Positions 34,231 through 43,837 of a stretch of 59,285 bases of DNA are shown here, piece after piece. The first letter of the stretch is position 1, and every line of letters begins with the position of its first letter. Both the position numbers and the translations under genes were made by a program. The notes under the pieces were generated by a model. That model was not told the DNA's origin. It made no database searches and saw only the letters and a list, made by a program, of their open reading frames with translations. Source of the DNA: Dehalococcoidia bacterium (lineage in GTDB: Bacteria; Chloroflexota; Dehalococcoidia; Tepidiformales; Tepidiformaceae); contig SKSF01000022.1 of assembly GCA_007118095.1 (NCBI GenBank), positions 1 through 59,285 of the forward strand. The letters are read 5' to 3'.

Positions 34231-35148
34231 CTAGCGGAGGCGCAGCGAGCTTACGGTGCGCCGTGCCCCTTCTTCGAAGGTAACCTCGGGTTTCCAGCCC
34301 AGGTCCTGCCGGGCCCGGCTACAGTCGAGCCAGAAGTTGCGCACGTCGCCGGGACGGGGTGGACCATACACCGGCGGAGTACCGTCACCGGTGGCGTCCT
34401 GCAAGGCCTGGAAAATCTCGTTGACCGAGGTACCGTGGCCGGTGCCGATGTTGTAGATCTGCCGGCTGCCGTGATCGAGTGCGAGGACGTTCGCCCGCGC
34501 GACGTCGCTCACATAAAGGTAGTCCTTGCGCTGCTCGCCGTCACCGTCGATAGTGCACGGCCGGTGCGCGAGCATGTTCGCGGCGAAGATGGCGACCACC
34601 CCGGCTTCGCCATAGGGATCTTGCCGGGGCCCAAACGCGTTGCCGTAGCGGAAGATGGTGAAGTCGAGCCCGTGCGTGCGTGAAAAGAGTTCCACGTAGA
34701 GCTCGCCGCTGTACTTCGAGAGCCCATAGGGTGACATCGGCACGCAGGGATGCTGCTCGGACACAGGAAGCCATGTGGGGTCGCCATACACCGTCCCGCC
34801 GCTCGATGCGTAGATGAGCTTGCCGACGTCGTGCTCAGCACAGAGCCGGGCGATGCGGGCAGTGCCGCCGACGTTTATCTCCAGGTCCCGCACAGGATCG
34901 CCCGAACTGACTTTGACGCTCGCCTGCGCGGCGTGGTGATTCACGATGTCGGGGCGTACATCGCGGAACACCCGCTCAGCTTCGACGGCGTGGATGTCGG
35001 TTTCGTGGAGGACAGCGTCGACCGGTGCGTGTGTCCGGCGGCCAGTGGAGAGATTGTCGATGATGTGGACTTCGTGTCCCGCGGCAAGGTAGGCGTCAGC
35101 AGTATGGGAGCCGACAAACCCGGCGCCACCTGTAACAAGAATGCGCAT
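34231..35148 (-). CDS. NAD-dependent epimerase (UDP-glucose 4-epimerase-like)
   Basis: Extended SDR of 305 aa with TGGAGFVGSHTADAYLA at the N terminus, the catalytic Ser region ASSGGTVYGD and the YGLSK motif. It most resembles GalE-type or other UDP-sugar epimerases; the exact sugar cannot be stated. Convergent with ald, only 10 bases apart. It follows the sortase gene by 25 bases on the same strand. Confidence 0.9.
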   Translation of the reverse strand: MRILVTGGAGFVGSHTADAYLAAGHEVHIIDNLSTGRRTHAPVDAVLHETDIHAVEAERVFRDVRPDIVNHHAAQASVKVSSGDPVRDLEINVGGTARIARLCAEHDVGKLIYASSGGTVYGDPTWLPVSEQHPCVPMSPYGLSKYSGELYVELFSRTHGLDFTIFRYGNAFGPRQDPYGEAGVVAIFAANMLAHRPCTIDGDGEQRKDYLYVSDVARANVLALDHGSRQIYNIGTGHGTSVNEIFQALQDATGDGTPPVYGPPRPGDVRNFWLDCSRARQDLGWKPEVTFEEGARRTVSSLRLR

Positions 35149-35173
35149 CCGCCGATTCTATCCTGTGCGTCCG

Positions 35174-35887
35174 CTACTGGACGTTCGCAACCTGTTGCTC
35201 GTTGGTCTCGACCAGCCGGGCGACAACAACATCGCGGTGGAGATAGCGGCCCGAGCCACTTTCCGACGTTTGCTGGAAATCGCCGCCACAGGTGATGAGG
35301 GTGATCCACTCCTCTTCGTCCGGGCGGTCTTCCGCATCGATGAGGCGGCCCATGGGTATCTCGTCGACGTGGTAGCGGGTCATCCGGAACACTTCGTAAA
35401 CGTACTCCGTACCGTTGTCCATGACGATGGTGACGTGGTCCCCCTCCTCGAGGTCCGTGAGGTTGTGGAAGGGTCCCCGGATATCCGGGAAGTAATCCAC
35501 ATGCGCCGAGAAGACCGAATTGCCGCCCCAGCCGGGGGTGCCGTAGCGTTCGTACCAGGCGGTGTTGTGCGGGTCAGCGGGCACGTCGAGCTGATTCTGG
35601 TCGTTCAGCCCACGGATTTCGATGTCGGAGTCGACGTCGAACTGATCGATGATGATGCGCGAGACCTCGCCGTCGTACGGGGTCGGTGTCGGTTCCGGCG
35701 GCTCGGTAGGCTCCGGGGTCGCCTCGACATCGGGCGTCGATGTGGGTGTCGACACGGCGTCGAATTCGTTGATCTCGCCATTGTCGTCATCGTCTCCGTT
35801 CGACCCACACGCGGCCACCATGCCAAGGGTGAGCAACACCAGTCCCGCCAGGAATGTGACGACAGCGACGTTTCGGAGCATCTTCAT
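35174..35887 (-). CDS. Sortase-domain lipoprotein (class F/E-like)
   Basis: The 237-aa protein has a lipobox (LGMVAACGS), a short acidic and Thr/Pro-rich linker, and a C-terminal sortase domain: catalytic His in FSAHVDYF, Cys in TLITCGGDF, and Arg in GRYLHRDVV. Membrane attachment by a lipid, not a transmembrane helix, is unusual for sortases. Possible substrates are not obvious, since no LPxTG protein is in the window. Confidence 0.85.
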   Translation of the reverse strand: MKMLRNVAVVTFLAGLVLLTLGMVAACGSNGDDDDNGEINEFDAVSTPTSTPDVEATPEPTEPPEPTPTPYDGEVSRIIIDQFDVDSDIEIRGLNDQNQLDVPADPHNTAWYERYGTPGWGGNSVFSAHVDYFPDIRGPFHNLTDLEEGDHVTIVMDNGTEYVYEVFRMTRYHVDEIPMGRLIDAEDRPDEEEWITLITCGGDFQQTSESGSGRYLHRDVVVARLVETNEQQVANVQ

Positions 35888-35982
35888 GGGTGAAGGACTC
35901 TACCTTATCGGGATCGGCAACAAAGCCGCTTGAAAAAAGTATACGGGAGTGACGTTCCAGAACACGGTACTGCTGGAAAGCC

Positions 35983-36288
35983 TCAGGAAAGGTGACGGCG
36001 CCCCGCCATCACCCAGCCTGCGACGACACCGACAACAATGATGGCGCCGATGATCACCAGCATGTACGCCGGTATCCCGTCATCGTCATCGGTCGCTTCT
36101 TCCACCGGGCCCGGCAGGCCATCGTCCGCGTTGTCGCCTTCTTCCTGAGCGAGCCCGGCCTGCGAAGTGCTGCCAGGACTGACAGGGACGGCAGTGGCGC
36201 TCCCCGGGTTGCTACCCAGCGCAAAGAGCGCCAGGCCAAGCAGCATGGCCACCCGCGCAGCACAAGCAGGAGACAGGACGATGGACAT
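35983..36288 (-). CDS. Small exported protein with C-terminal membrane anchor, 101 aa
   Basis: A signal peptide (residues about 8-33), a short acidic middle part, then GIPAYMLVIIGAIIVVG (membrane span) and a tail ending AGRRHLS. The layout of a Gly-aromatic-Pro turn, hydrophobic helix and basic end resembles a sorting-type C terminus and is echoed in the 39034-40062 protein. Located beside the sortase gene. Function unknown. Confidence 0.65.
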   Translation of the reverse strand: MSIVLSPACAARVAMLLGLALFALGSNPGSATAVPVSPGSTSQAGLAQEEGDNADDGLPGPVEEATDDDDGIPAYMLVIIGAIIVVGVVAGWVMAGRRHLS

Positions 36289-36394
36289 GGAACAATCGTA
36301 GGAGCGGTGCGACTCCCGGACGATAGTAAAGGCGTTGGCGCTGCCAGCTGCGGCCCGTCATACTGACTTATGACGCTCTAGCGGAGGCCAAGTT

Positions 36395-37825
36395 GTGCCC
36401 TCGATTGGCCGGATCCTGGCCGAAGCCCGGCTCGAAGATGGGTTAAGCATTGACGACGTTGCGCACGAGACGCGCATCGCCCATCGCTTCCTGGAGGCGC
36501 TTGAGGCCGAGGCGTTCGATGAGTTCCCCGCACCTGTCTACATTCGCGGCTTCATCCGTTCCTACGCGAGCTACCTCGACCTCGACCCATTGCCTCTCCT
36601 CGAAGAATTCGAAGAATACCTCGCGGAGCGTGAAGACGCCGGCGATCCGCTGCCGGGCACCGCGGCCGCGGCCCTGGCGGACGAGCATGGTGACGAGCAC
36701 GAAGTTGCCGGCGACGATGATGACCTGCCGAGTGACGCCGGCACTGATGACGATATCGGCGCGCCGGTGGCACCGTCCGGTGACCCCTTCCGCCGCGGAA
36801 TACCGCCCATCACACCGATGCCGCCCCCCGGCGCCACTGCACATGACCCGGGAGGCGAGGAAGCTCACACACCGGCAGAAACAGGACGGCTGGTACCGCC
36901 GCCCCCGGTGGTCCCGCCCGGGCCAGGGGATTTCGCGGAGCCAGGCAGTGACACTGAGACCGCCCCGGTTGCCACGCCGCTGGCCGCCGGCCACGAATGG
37001 TACGAGGGCGACGATGTGTTCGTCCCCGGCCCCGGAGCCGCCACCTCTGGCGAAGAGATTTATGGCGGCGAAGGCCCGCGGCGTGCCCCCGCGGTCATTC
37101 TCGGCCTGGCAGTCGTAGGGCTCGTCGCAGTCGGCGCCTTCCTGATGTGGGACGGCGACGACGAGGCCATGATCGCCGGCACCGCTGACGAGCCGACCGT
37201 GGAGACCCCGGCAGACGACAACGGCGGCAGCAATGCCGGCACCACCAGCACTGCGCCCCCCGATGACGGGGGGGCGGACGCCACTGCAACGGCCGCCGCT
37301 GATGCCACGCCATCGCCAGCCGAGGCGACCGCGACGGCAGCAGCGCTGCAGACGGATACGCCGACCCCCGCGCCGCCGGATACGCCAACGCCGACGAACA
37401 CCCCGGTGCCACCCACGAATACGCCGACGCCGGTACCACCGACGAATACCCCGGTGCCACCTACGAACACGCCGACACCTGTCCCACCCACGCCGACACC
37501 TGTCCCGCCGACGAATACGCCGGTGCCGCCGACGAACACACCTGTCCCGCCAACGCCGACACCTGTCCCGCCCACGCCGACGCCGGTCCCACCGACACCG
37601 GTGCCGCCAACGGCGACGCCGGAGCCGATCCAGCATCCCACCACGTACTCGGCGTGTTCGCGCGACGCCAGCACCGACCAGCTCGACTGCGGCGACCCGC
37701 CGTATACGGTCGTCTGCGGCCCAAACGGGTGGTTTATCGACCCGAACAACGCGTGGGTCAACGAGGACTGGCCGGTGCGCCAGGTCGACAGTGCCGGCGC
37801 CGCGGACTCCGCCTGCGGCGGATAG
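36395..37825 (+). CDS. RodZ-like HTH membrane protein with Thr/Pro-rich exterior
   Basis: The 476-aa protein starts with a RodZ/Xre-type HTH ([20 protein letters not shown] ... [16 protein letters not shown]), continues with an acidic and Pro-rich cytoplasmic linker, has one membrane helix at about residues 230-250, and an exterior made of TNTPVPP repeats (about residues 325-405) ending in a small domain with four Cys pairs-worth of residues. RodZ links MreB to the wall-building machinery; the normal RodZ C-terminal beta domain is absent here. GGAGG is 7 bases before the GTG at 36395. Confidence 0.85.
   Translation: MPSIGRILAEARLEDGLSIDDVAHETRIAHRFLEALEAEAFDEFPAPVYIRGFIRSYASYLDLDPLPLLEEFEEYLAEREDAGDPLPGTAAAALADEHGDEHEVAGDDDDLPSDAGTDDDIGAPVAPSGDPFRRGIPPITPMPPPGATAHDPGGEEAHTPAETGRLVPPPPVVPPGPGDFAEPGSDTETAPVATPLAAGHEWYEGDDVFVPGPGAATSGEEIYGGEGPRRAPAVILGLAVVGLVAVGAFLMWDGDDEAMIAGTADEPTVETPADDNGGSNAGTTSTAPPDDGGADATATAAADATPSPAEATATAAALQTDTPTPAPPDTPTPTNTPVPPTNTPTPVPPTNTPVPPTNTPTPVPPTPTPVPPTNTPVPPTNTPVPPTPTPVPPTPTPVPPTPVPPTATPEPIQHPTTYSACSRDASTDQLDCGDPPYTVVCGPNGWFIDPNNAWVNEDWPVRQVDSAGAADSACGG
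37376..37620 (+). repeat. Degenerate tandem repeats encoding [16 protein letters not shown]
   Basis: The RodZ-like gene contains many short in-frame repeats (units of 12-24 bases of the form CCNGTNCCNCCNACG). Similar units recur at 38440-38510 in the CAP-domain gene and, on the other strand, at 31830-32110 in a matrixin gene. The repeats are coding, not CRISPR. Confidence 0.8.
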
Positions 37826-38017
37826 GCCGCGAATACGGCTTTCCTTGTATGCACGTGACCGTGCTCACGCCCATCACGTGAGCGCGTTCCCCCTGTCCAC
37901 CACCTGTCCCCCAAACGTTACGCCAGTGCCCCCGCTCGTCCCCCGGCGGCGTGCCGACACCTCCCGTAGGCGTGGTCCCCACCCAGGGACGCTCGCCGCT
38001 CACCGCGGAGGTGGACG

Positions 38018-38950
38018 ATGGCGGGGGCACGGTTTGGCTTCAGCATCTTCTCGCGTGCGCCGCAAGGAAGGCGCCGCAGGCTCCTTGCGCCACTGTCACT
38101 GGCCGGGCTCATGGCCGCTGGACTTGCCGTTGGTCTCACCACCAGCGTGCTGTTCCCACCGGCCGACCCGTCAGCTTTCCCCACCGGCGCGGACGCGACC
38201 AATGACACCCTTGTCCCCTCGGACGTGACAGGCGGCCAGGCGCCCATGGTGGCGCAGGAACCTCGGCCAGGGGAAACGCGAGCGGCCGCAAGCGAGCCGC
38301 TCGTCATCGCGGGGGCCTCGAAAGACGGCGTCGCAGAGCCCGCACCGGCCGAAACGCCAACGCCAGCGGACGCCGAAAGCCGGGCCATGGATCCGCCGAC
38401 CGCCGAACCGACCGAGACGCCACCGGCACCGACCTCAACCCCTGTCCCGCCAACGCCGACGCCTGTCCCACCGACCCCGACACCGGTGCCACCGACAGCA
38501 ACCCCGGAACCGCGGCAGAACTTCTATGTGCCGTCGGTGCCAGGCGGGCCGATGACGGGCCTGGAACAGAGGCTCTTCGATGGGCTCAACACGCAACGGG
38601 CTGCCGGGGGACTCGGGACCTATGCGTTCGATTCAACCGCAAGCCGGATCGCGCGCACCCGGTCACAGCAGATGGTCGACCAGGGGTACTTCGGGCACGT
38701 GGACCCGCACGGCTACACCATGTACGTGGAGTTGCTCGGACACTTCGGCGTGAGCTACGCGCGCGCGGGCGAAAACCTGGCCGTGAACAACTACGGGAAC
38801 CACGAATCACCTGAGCGAGCCGTCACGTCACTCATGAACAGCCCATCGCACCGGGCAAATATCATGAGCGGCAGCTTTAGCCGCGTGGGTGTGGGGGTAG
38901 CCACCCACCCCGACGGCCGCAAGTTCTACACGATTATCTTTCTCGCGTAA
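38018..38950 (+). CDS. CAP-domain (SCP/PR1) exported protein
   Basis: A basic N terminus and membrane segment (residues 24-45) lead to a Pro/Thr-rich linker and a C-terminal CAP domain of about 130 residues: LNTQRAAGGLGTYAFD, GYFGHVDPHGYTMY, AGENLAVN and SLMNSPSHRANIMS. The domain's His-Glu-His set appears intact. Bacterial CAP proteins have been linked to wall and adhesion functions. ATG 38018 is downstream of GGAGG at about 38010. Confidence 0.9.
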   Translation: MAGARFGFSIFSRAPQGRRRRLLAPLSLAGLMAAGLAVGLTTSVLFPPADPSAFPTGADATNDTLVPSDVTGGQAPMVAQEPRPGETRAAASEPLVIAGASKDGVAEPAPAETPTPADAESRAMDPPTAEPTETPPAPTSTPVPPTPTPVPPTPTPVPPTATPEPRQNFYVPSVPGGPMTGLEQRLFDGLNTQRAAGGLGTYAFDSTASRIARTRSQQMVDQGYFGHVDPHGYTMYVELLGHFGVSYARAGENLAVNNYGNHESPERAVTSLMNSPSHRANIMSGSFSRVGVGVATHPDGRKFYTIIFLA

Positions 38951-38976
38951 CGGCAACTGACCCGACGCGAGCAGCA

Positions 38977-39009
38977 AGAGAGGCGGGGCCCGGTAGGCCC
39001 CGCCTCTCT
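38977..39009. terminator. Strong bidirectional terminator
   Basis: A perfect 14-bp stem (AGAGAGGCGGGGCC with its complement) and 5-base loop separate convergent genes. Confidence 0.8.
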
Positions 39010-39033
39010 GAATATTTCCCGGTATCGCACTGG

Positions 39034-40062
39034 CTAGATGCGGTTCTGCTCGGGCCCTTCATCGTCGAAATCATAGCCGTCGTCGTCGAAGCCGGCTTCG
39101 TCGTTGAAGTCATCGAAGTCGACGTCGCCATCAGGCGCGTAAGCGGATTCGCTGTCCTCGTAAGCGGCCCCGGCGAGGAACGCCTCGTCGTCCGCCTCGG
39201 AGCGGTTCGTCCGGGCCATCACGAAGCCGATGCCGCCGCCGACAACCGCAATGCCGCCAACTGCAAGCAGCAAAATGCCCCAGACGGGAAACCCGCTGCC
39301 GCTTCCGCCATCGTCGCCCGTGGCGGCGGCAGTACCCGATTCAGGCGTGGAGTCGGAAAGCTCACCGTCTAGTCCGGGTGTTCCATCGCCATCATCCGCG
39401 GGCGTCCCGTCACCTGAGCTCGCGGCGTCGTCGGCATCGGTGGCGCCGTTGTCCGTGCCACCAGCCGGGTCAGTCGCATCGTCGCCCGAACCTGGCTGCG
39501 CCTGGCCGCCGCTACCATCGTCACTGACGACATCATCATCGTCAGGCGGGCCGGCGTGGCCACCACCGTCGTCGGATCCGCCGGGCGATTGCTGACCCGC
39601 TGGAGTGGGGGTCGGTGTCGGGTCCCAGCCTTCAGGCGTGGGGGTGAAGGTCGGTACAGGGCGCGGCTGCGCACCGCCGAAGGTCACATCAAAGTTGACG
39701 GGGCCAGCTTCCCACGGGACCGAATCTTCGGACATCTGGCCATCAACGCGGATGAAGACCGGATCGCCCTCGTTTCCACAGCCGGACGTCTGGCGGGCGG
39801 AGTGGACGTCGACAACATAGCTGGTGACACGATCTTCGCCTTCGCCGGCATAAACAGTCTCGGTGGTGCCGCAGACGTTTCCATTGACGATGGCTTCGAC
39901 TTCAACACCTTCGGGAATCTCACCATCAGCGCTGGTGATAGAGCCCCAGACGGTTGATGGCGGGCTGCCGGGCACCTGCGCGTTTGCTTCCTGGAGAGTG
40001 AGCAACGGGACAAGTGCCGCGAGGACGGCGATGGCGGCCAGGGACCTGGCGGCGACGGGCAT
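39034..40062 (-). CDS. Exported acidic protein with C-terminal membrane anchor, 342 aa
   Basis: The protein has a signal peptide ending EANAQ, a compact domain of about 110 residues with two or three Cys (VWGSITSADGEIPEGVEVEA) resembling a carboxypeptidase-regulatory-like beta sandwich, a long Asp/Gly/Ser-rich linker, then SGFPVWGILLLAVGG and a membrane helix, and a very acidic cytoplasmic tail with FDDFNDEAGFDDDGYDFDD. Function unknown. It follows the 1234-residue gene on the same strand. Confidence 0.75.
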   Translation of the reverse strand: MPVAARSLAAIAVLAALVPLLTLQEANAQVPGSPPSTVWGSITSADGEIPEGVEVEAIVNGNVCGTTETVYAGEGEDRVTSYVVDVHSARQTSGCGNEGDPVFIRVDGQMSEDSVPWEAGPVNFDVTFGGAQPRPVPTFTPTPEGWDPTPTPTPAGQQSPGGSDDGGGHAGPPDDDDVVSDDGSGGQAQPGSGDDATDPAGGTDNGATDADDAASSGDGTPADDGDGTPGLDGELSDSTPESGTAAATGDDGGSGSGFPVWGILLLAVGGIAVVGGGIGFVMARTNRSEADDEAFLAGAAYEDSESAYAPDGDVDFDDFNDEAGFDDDGYDFDDEGPEQNRI

Positions 40063-40132
40063 ATAGAGAACGCCCCCGAATCTGTAGTATCAGGATGCGT
40101 TCACCCTACTGGATTGGTTTGCTTACGGCACC

Positions 40133-43100
40133 TTAGCGGACGCTCAGTGTAAACGGCTGCTTAACGAGTACCCAATACGCGCCACCTTCCTCGAACGTGT
40201 CCAGCGTGCTCGCATAGGCTGGCGCACCGGGAAGGTAACGGTCCCATTCACCGCGAAAACCACTGAAACGGTAGACCGCCCCCAGGTCATCGCTGTTTTC
40301 TCCCATAACTTCGGCAATCGGGCCGGACTGGCCGTTGATGGTCACGAGGTTCCAGCCTGCGTGGAGCTGCATCCCGTCGCCGGGGCCCTCTTCGTGGAAC
40401 GGCACGGTCACGTTCAAGACGAGGTCGCGCTCACCGTCAGCCGGGAGCGGGTCGGGGAGATCGCCAGACTCGCGTGTCCCATCGCAATAAAGGCGGTCGA
40501 CTTCGAACTCGTTCCACACCAGGCGGGCATAGTCGTTCGGCTGGTCGCCGAAGATGCGCTCGTTGGACGGGAAGAGCCAGCCGTTGAGGCTCGCAAGGGG
40601 GCCACCGTCGACGGTCTTGCTTTCGCCCGGCTCCAGGACACCAGCGAGGCCCCGGTGTTGCTCGGGGTCGACATGTTCATCCCGGAAACTGCGGAGGGCG
40701 AACCCGCTCAGGCCCACCGGCTCGTCGCCTTCATTGGTGATGGTCACCTGTTCTGGCATGGAGCACTGGAGGCCCGTGATGCGGAGGTCACCGGGCACAG
40801 GGGCCGGCTGCCCCGGGATCGTGATGACGAGGCTGGTGGAGGTGAGCAGGTGGTTCGAGACCTTCACCCAGGCCTGGCACTCGTCCGCAACAGGCTCCCG
40901 CACGAGGTCCTCGTTGATCGGATTCCCGTAGTCGTCGTAGGGCGCAACCGTCGTCACGGTGGCCCGCCGGTCGGTCTGGACAATGTGGGTTACCTCCCCA
41001 CCAGCTTCGACGATACGGCCAGTGCCTGAGTCGATAAGGAAGTCGACCTCGGCGCCGAGCGTGTTGTACTCGCCGAGGGCGTCGCAGCTTCCGCCGCGGT
41101 CACGCATGCGGACAACCACATACTTCTGCCCCGGATCGGCGGTGTCGACGATGGATACGTCTTTATACCCCGACCAGCGCCAGGTTGTATCGGCCGTGTT
41201 CGACCGCACCGGTCCGGACGGGGGGCTGTCCGCGCCGTAGTCGGCAACAGCGTAGTAGCTGGTGCTTCCAACCACCTGGTCTCGGCCACAATGCGGGTTC
41301 CCGGTGATGGCGTTCTCCTCGCAACCCTCGTAGCTGAGGTTGAAGTCCCCGGTCGTATCAACGCTGACATTCCCCGAACCATCGGTGGTCGCGGTGATGA
41401 TGCGGGGCCGATCGCGGGAGCCGAGTTCACTCTCGCGACCCGTCCTCGGATCGCGGTTAACCGAGGTTTCGGCGCCGGTCTGGCGGAACCAGCCCGCGGC
41501 GCCTTCGGTTGGGCCGCCCGGGAAAGCGTTCTCCTTGTCTTCGTCTTCCATAGAGAACGTGACCGGCAACCCCGGCATCGGAGCGCTCCCCGGCCACCCC
41601 GCGGCGCCACCTCGGAACCGGTCCCAGTCATCGGGCATCACCCAGCGGTCGGCGGGCGTGACCCGCCCATCGTCGTGGACGGTCTGCTCGCGGCCAGACT
41701 GCGTGTTCGCCGGGAACCAGCCACGGACGCTGGCGGAGACCCATCCGCGCGACTGCACTGGCATGTCCGGCGCAGCGCTCAATGTTATGTCTTCAATTTC
41801 CATGAAGTAGACGGGGTACGAAGTCTGCGTCCAGGGCTTGCCTTCGAGGAAGAACTCCAGGTCCACTTTGCCGGGCGACTGCGCTGTGTAATCGAAGGTG
41901 AAGGTGCACGCATCGTGCCCGGGCTGGTCGTCGTCGCTGAACGTGCCGCTGACCGCATGGGGGCCGTGCACTTCGACGCCTTCGCGGGGCAGGAATGTAC
42001 CTGGCTGGTCACTGCCACCTGTGACGACATTGACCGTGTCGCCATCGAGGGGTTCGCAGCCCCCAGCGACGGAGAATGTCGTGGTGACCGTGTCGCCAAC
42101 CCACGCGAGCCGGGGCGTCTTGCCGGTCGTGCTGTAGTCGAAATTGATTTCGAGCCATTCGGTCTCGATAAATTCCCCGGGACGGTAGGTGCCCCGGTCC
42201 GGATAGTAGGCATCAATTTCGAGGCGGATGGTGCTTTGCGGGCTGCAATTGGTGTCGCCCGTGACAATGATGCGAAGGTCGTCCCACAGCCCGTCACCGG
42301 TATGGTCGAAGCGGCCACCAATAGAACGGCCTTCGAGCTGCTTCAGGTTCACATCCGGGTCATCCTCGGTCGCTTCGGTAAGGAAATACCCGCAGGAGCT
42401 CACGATGGAGGCTTCGAGGATGACGCCATCGATGAGCGCGGGCGTATCCGCGTCCGCCCCGGTGAAGCCGTGCACCCACTCGGTCAGGTCGAGCGTTTCA
42501 ATGCCGTAATAGCCGTCGGCGAAATTCATGAAGAGCGGTCGCGTGATGGACGAGTTCGTGACAATGTTTTCGTCTGGGTCGTTCCCGATGGTGATCTCCG
42601 TCCGGTCGACCACCCCCCAGCGTGCCTGCAACGGGTAGTTCTCGTAGTCCGGGTTGCCGTTGCCATCGCCGTTGGTGTCCCAGGTCGCGCGGCGCTGTTC
42701 CTCGTTAGCCGTCCCCTCCTGGTGGATGTAGTCCACCTGCACGGACTGGTACCCGGGCTCAGTCGAGTACCAGCTGAAGCACCACGTCCCCTCGGGTACG
42801 CCGTGATGACGAGTAGCAGGGTTGTTGCGGTACCAGTCCTCCCCGGGAACAGGTTCAGGCGAGATCTGCACGTCAGAGATACCGTCATCTGCAGTGGTGC
42901 CGGCAATACACACGTGGTGGCGGGCATTGATGGCGTTCACGCCGGACTCGGGCCATGACTGGAACACCCCGTTCTGCGCGACGTGCTGGAGCTGGGCGTA
43001 ATCGGGGTCCGTGAATTCGATGTCGAACGAGACGCTATTGCCCGGAGCGTGGTACGCGGGCAGGCTCTGCCAGTAGAGCGCGTTGAAATTGAACGTCACT

Positions 43101-43837
43101 TCTGAGGCGCCGGGGCTGTCGGCCGCGATGGAGACGCACCATTCGTCGCCCCGACGGGGGGGCTGGTACTTCTCGTAATTCGCCGGCCCGTCCACCTGCC
43201 AGTCGGCGTCAAGCGGCTGGTCGCCAGGGCGGACGCGGTCGAGCCGCATCTCGTCTTGCTCGTCGACCGGCAGCGCCATGACCCGATCGTGTTCGTGCCG
43301 CCCGGTCAGGACGTCCGCGTCCCAGTTGATCGTACAGACCTCGGCGGCGCCACCCACGAGGCCGTCGAACCCTTCGAGGCCAATCCGGAACACCTCGATA
43401 TCCACGGTGACAAAGTCGGTGGCGAACCCGTCCGTATAGGCCCACTGGAGCCGCATGGTGCCGTCGAACTGGTCCGGTCGTTCGAGCTGGTGGGAACGGA
43501 CCGCGACGCAATGGACATCGCCGGAAACGTCAGTCTCCACGATATTGCCGCCGACAAGCTCGTCATCGACGACGACGCTGAAGCCAGCCGGCCCATAGAG
43601 GCTGTCCCCTCGGACGCCTTCCCCATCGATGCAGTACCCGTGCTGCTCTTCCGCATCGACAACGTGATGCGAGCGGTCGGTCTCGTACAGTTTTGGGGGG
43701 TCGATCTCGGCGAACGACTGCGCCGGGAGGCTCTGCGCATGCGTCAGCGAGCCGTGTCCCTCGAATCCAATGGCGGTGAGTGCTATCAGCAGAATCGCAG
43801 AAAAAACGAGCAAAGAACGGCGGTACGGTGCTGCCAT
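40133..43837 (-). CDS. Large exported protein, 1234 aa, with lamin-tail-like and GWNL C-terminal modules
   Basis: A signal peptide (RRSLLVFSAILLIALTAIGF) starts a Cys-containing multidomain surface or secreted protein with many beta-sandwich-like segments. Near residues 1035-1120 a segment (TNEGDEPVGLSGFALRSF ... LEPGESKTVDGG) resembles a lamin-tail domain, often found in bacterial surface proteins. The last 75 residues match the module of the two matrixins (AGWNLVTINGQ ... AVYRFSGFRGEWDRY ... GAYWVLV). No enzyme motif recognised. Confidence 0.8.
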   Translation of the reverse strand: MAAPYRRSLLVFSAILLIALTAIGFEGHGSLTHAQSLPAQSFAEIDPPKLYETDRSHHVVDAEEQHGYCIDGEGVRGDSLYGPAGFSVVVDDELVGGNIVETDVSGDVHCVAVRSHQLERPDQFDGTMRLQWAYTDGFATDFVTVDIEVFRIGLEGFDGLVGGAAEVCTINWDADVLTGRHEHDRVMALPVDEQDEMRLDRVRPGDQPLDADWQVDGPANYEKYQPPRRGDEWCVSIAADSPGASEVTFNFNALYWQSLPAYHAPGNSVSFDIEFTDPDYAQLQHVAQNGVFQSWPESGVNAINARHHVCIAGTTADDGISDVQISPEPVPGEDWYRNNPATRHHGVPEGTWCFSWYSTEPGYQSVQVDYIHQEGTANEEQRRATWDTNGDGNGNPDYENYPLQARWGVVDRTEITIGNDPDENIVTNSSITRPLFMNFADGYYGIETLDLTEWVHGFTGADADTPALIDGVILEASIVSSCGYFLTEATEDDPDVNLKQLEGRSIGGRFDHTGDGLWDDLRIIVTGDTNCSPQSTIRLEIDAYYPDRGTYRPGEFIETEWLEINFDYSTTGKTPRLAWVGDTVTTTFSVAGGCEPLDGDTVNVVTGGSDQPGTFLPREGVEVHGPHAVSGTFSDDDQPGHDACTFTFDYTAQSPGKVDLEFFLEGKPWTQTSYPVYFMEIEDITLSAAPDMPVQSRGWVSASVRGWFPANTQSGREQTVHDDGRVTPADRWVMPDDWDRFRGGAAGWPGSAPMPGLPVTFSMEDEDKENAFPGGPTEGAAGWFRQTGAETSVNRDPRTGRESELGSRDRPRIITATTDGSGNVSVDTTGDFNLSYEGCEENAITGNPHCGRDQVVGSTSYYAVADYGADSPPSGPVRSNTADTTWRWSGYKDVSIVDTADPGQKYVVVRMRDRGGSCDALGEYNTLGAEVDFLIDSGTGRIVEAGGEVTHIVQTDRRATVTTVAPYDDYGNPINEDLVREPVADECQAWVKVSNHLLTSTSLVITIPGQPAPVPGDLRITGLQCSMPEQVTITNEGDEPVGLSGFALRSFRDEHVDPEQHRGLAGVLEPGESKTVDGGPLASLNGWLFPSNERIFGDQPNDYARLVWNEFEVDRLYCDGTRESGDLPDPLPADGERDLVLNVTVPFHEEGPGDGMQLHAGWNLVTINGQSGPIAEVMGENSDDLGAVYRFSGFRGEWDRYLPGAPAYASTLDTFEEGGAYWVLVKQPFTLSVR

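Noticed and set aside
37376-37620. Possible CRISPR array or minisatellite
   Set aside because: Units are short, degenerate, in frame and encode Pro/Thr repeats; there are no unique spacers of constant length.
41291-42958. 555-codon plus-strand frame
   Set aside because: Shadow of the 1234-residue exported protein, which has a signal peptide and a shared C-terminal module on the other strand.
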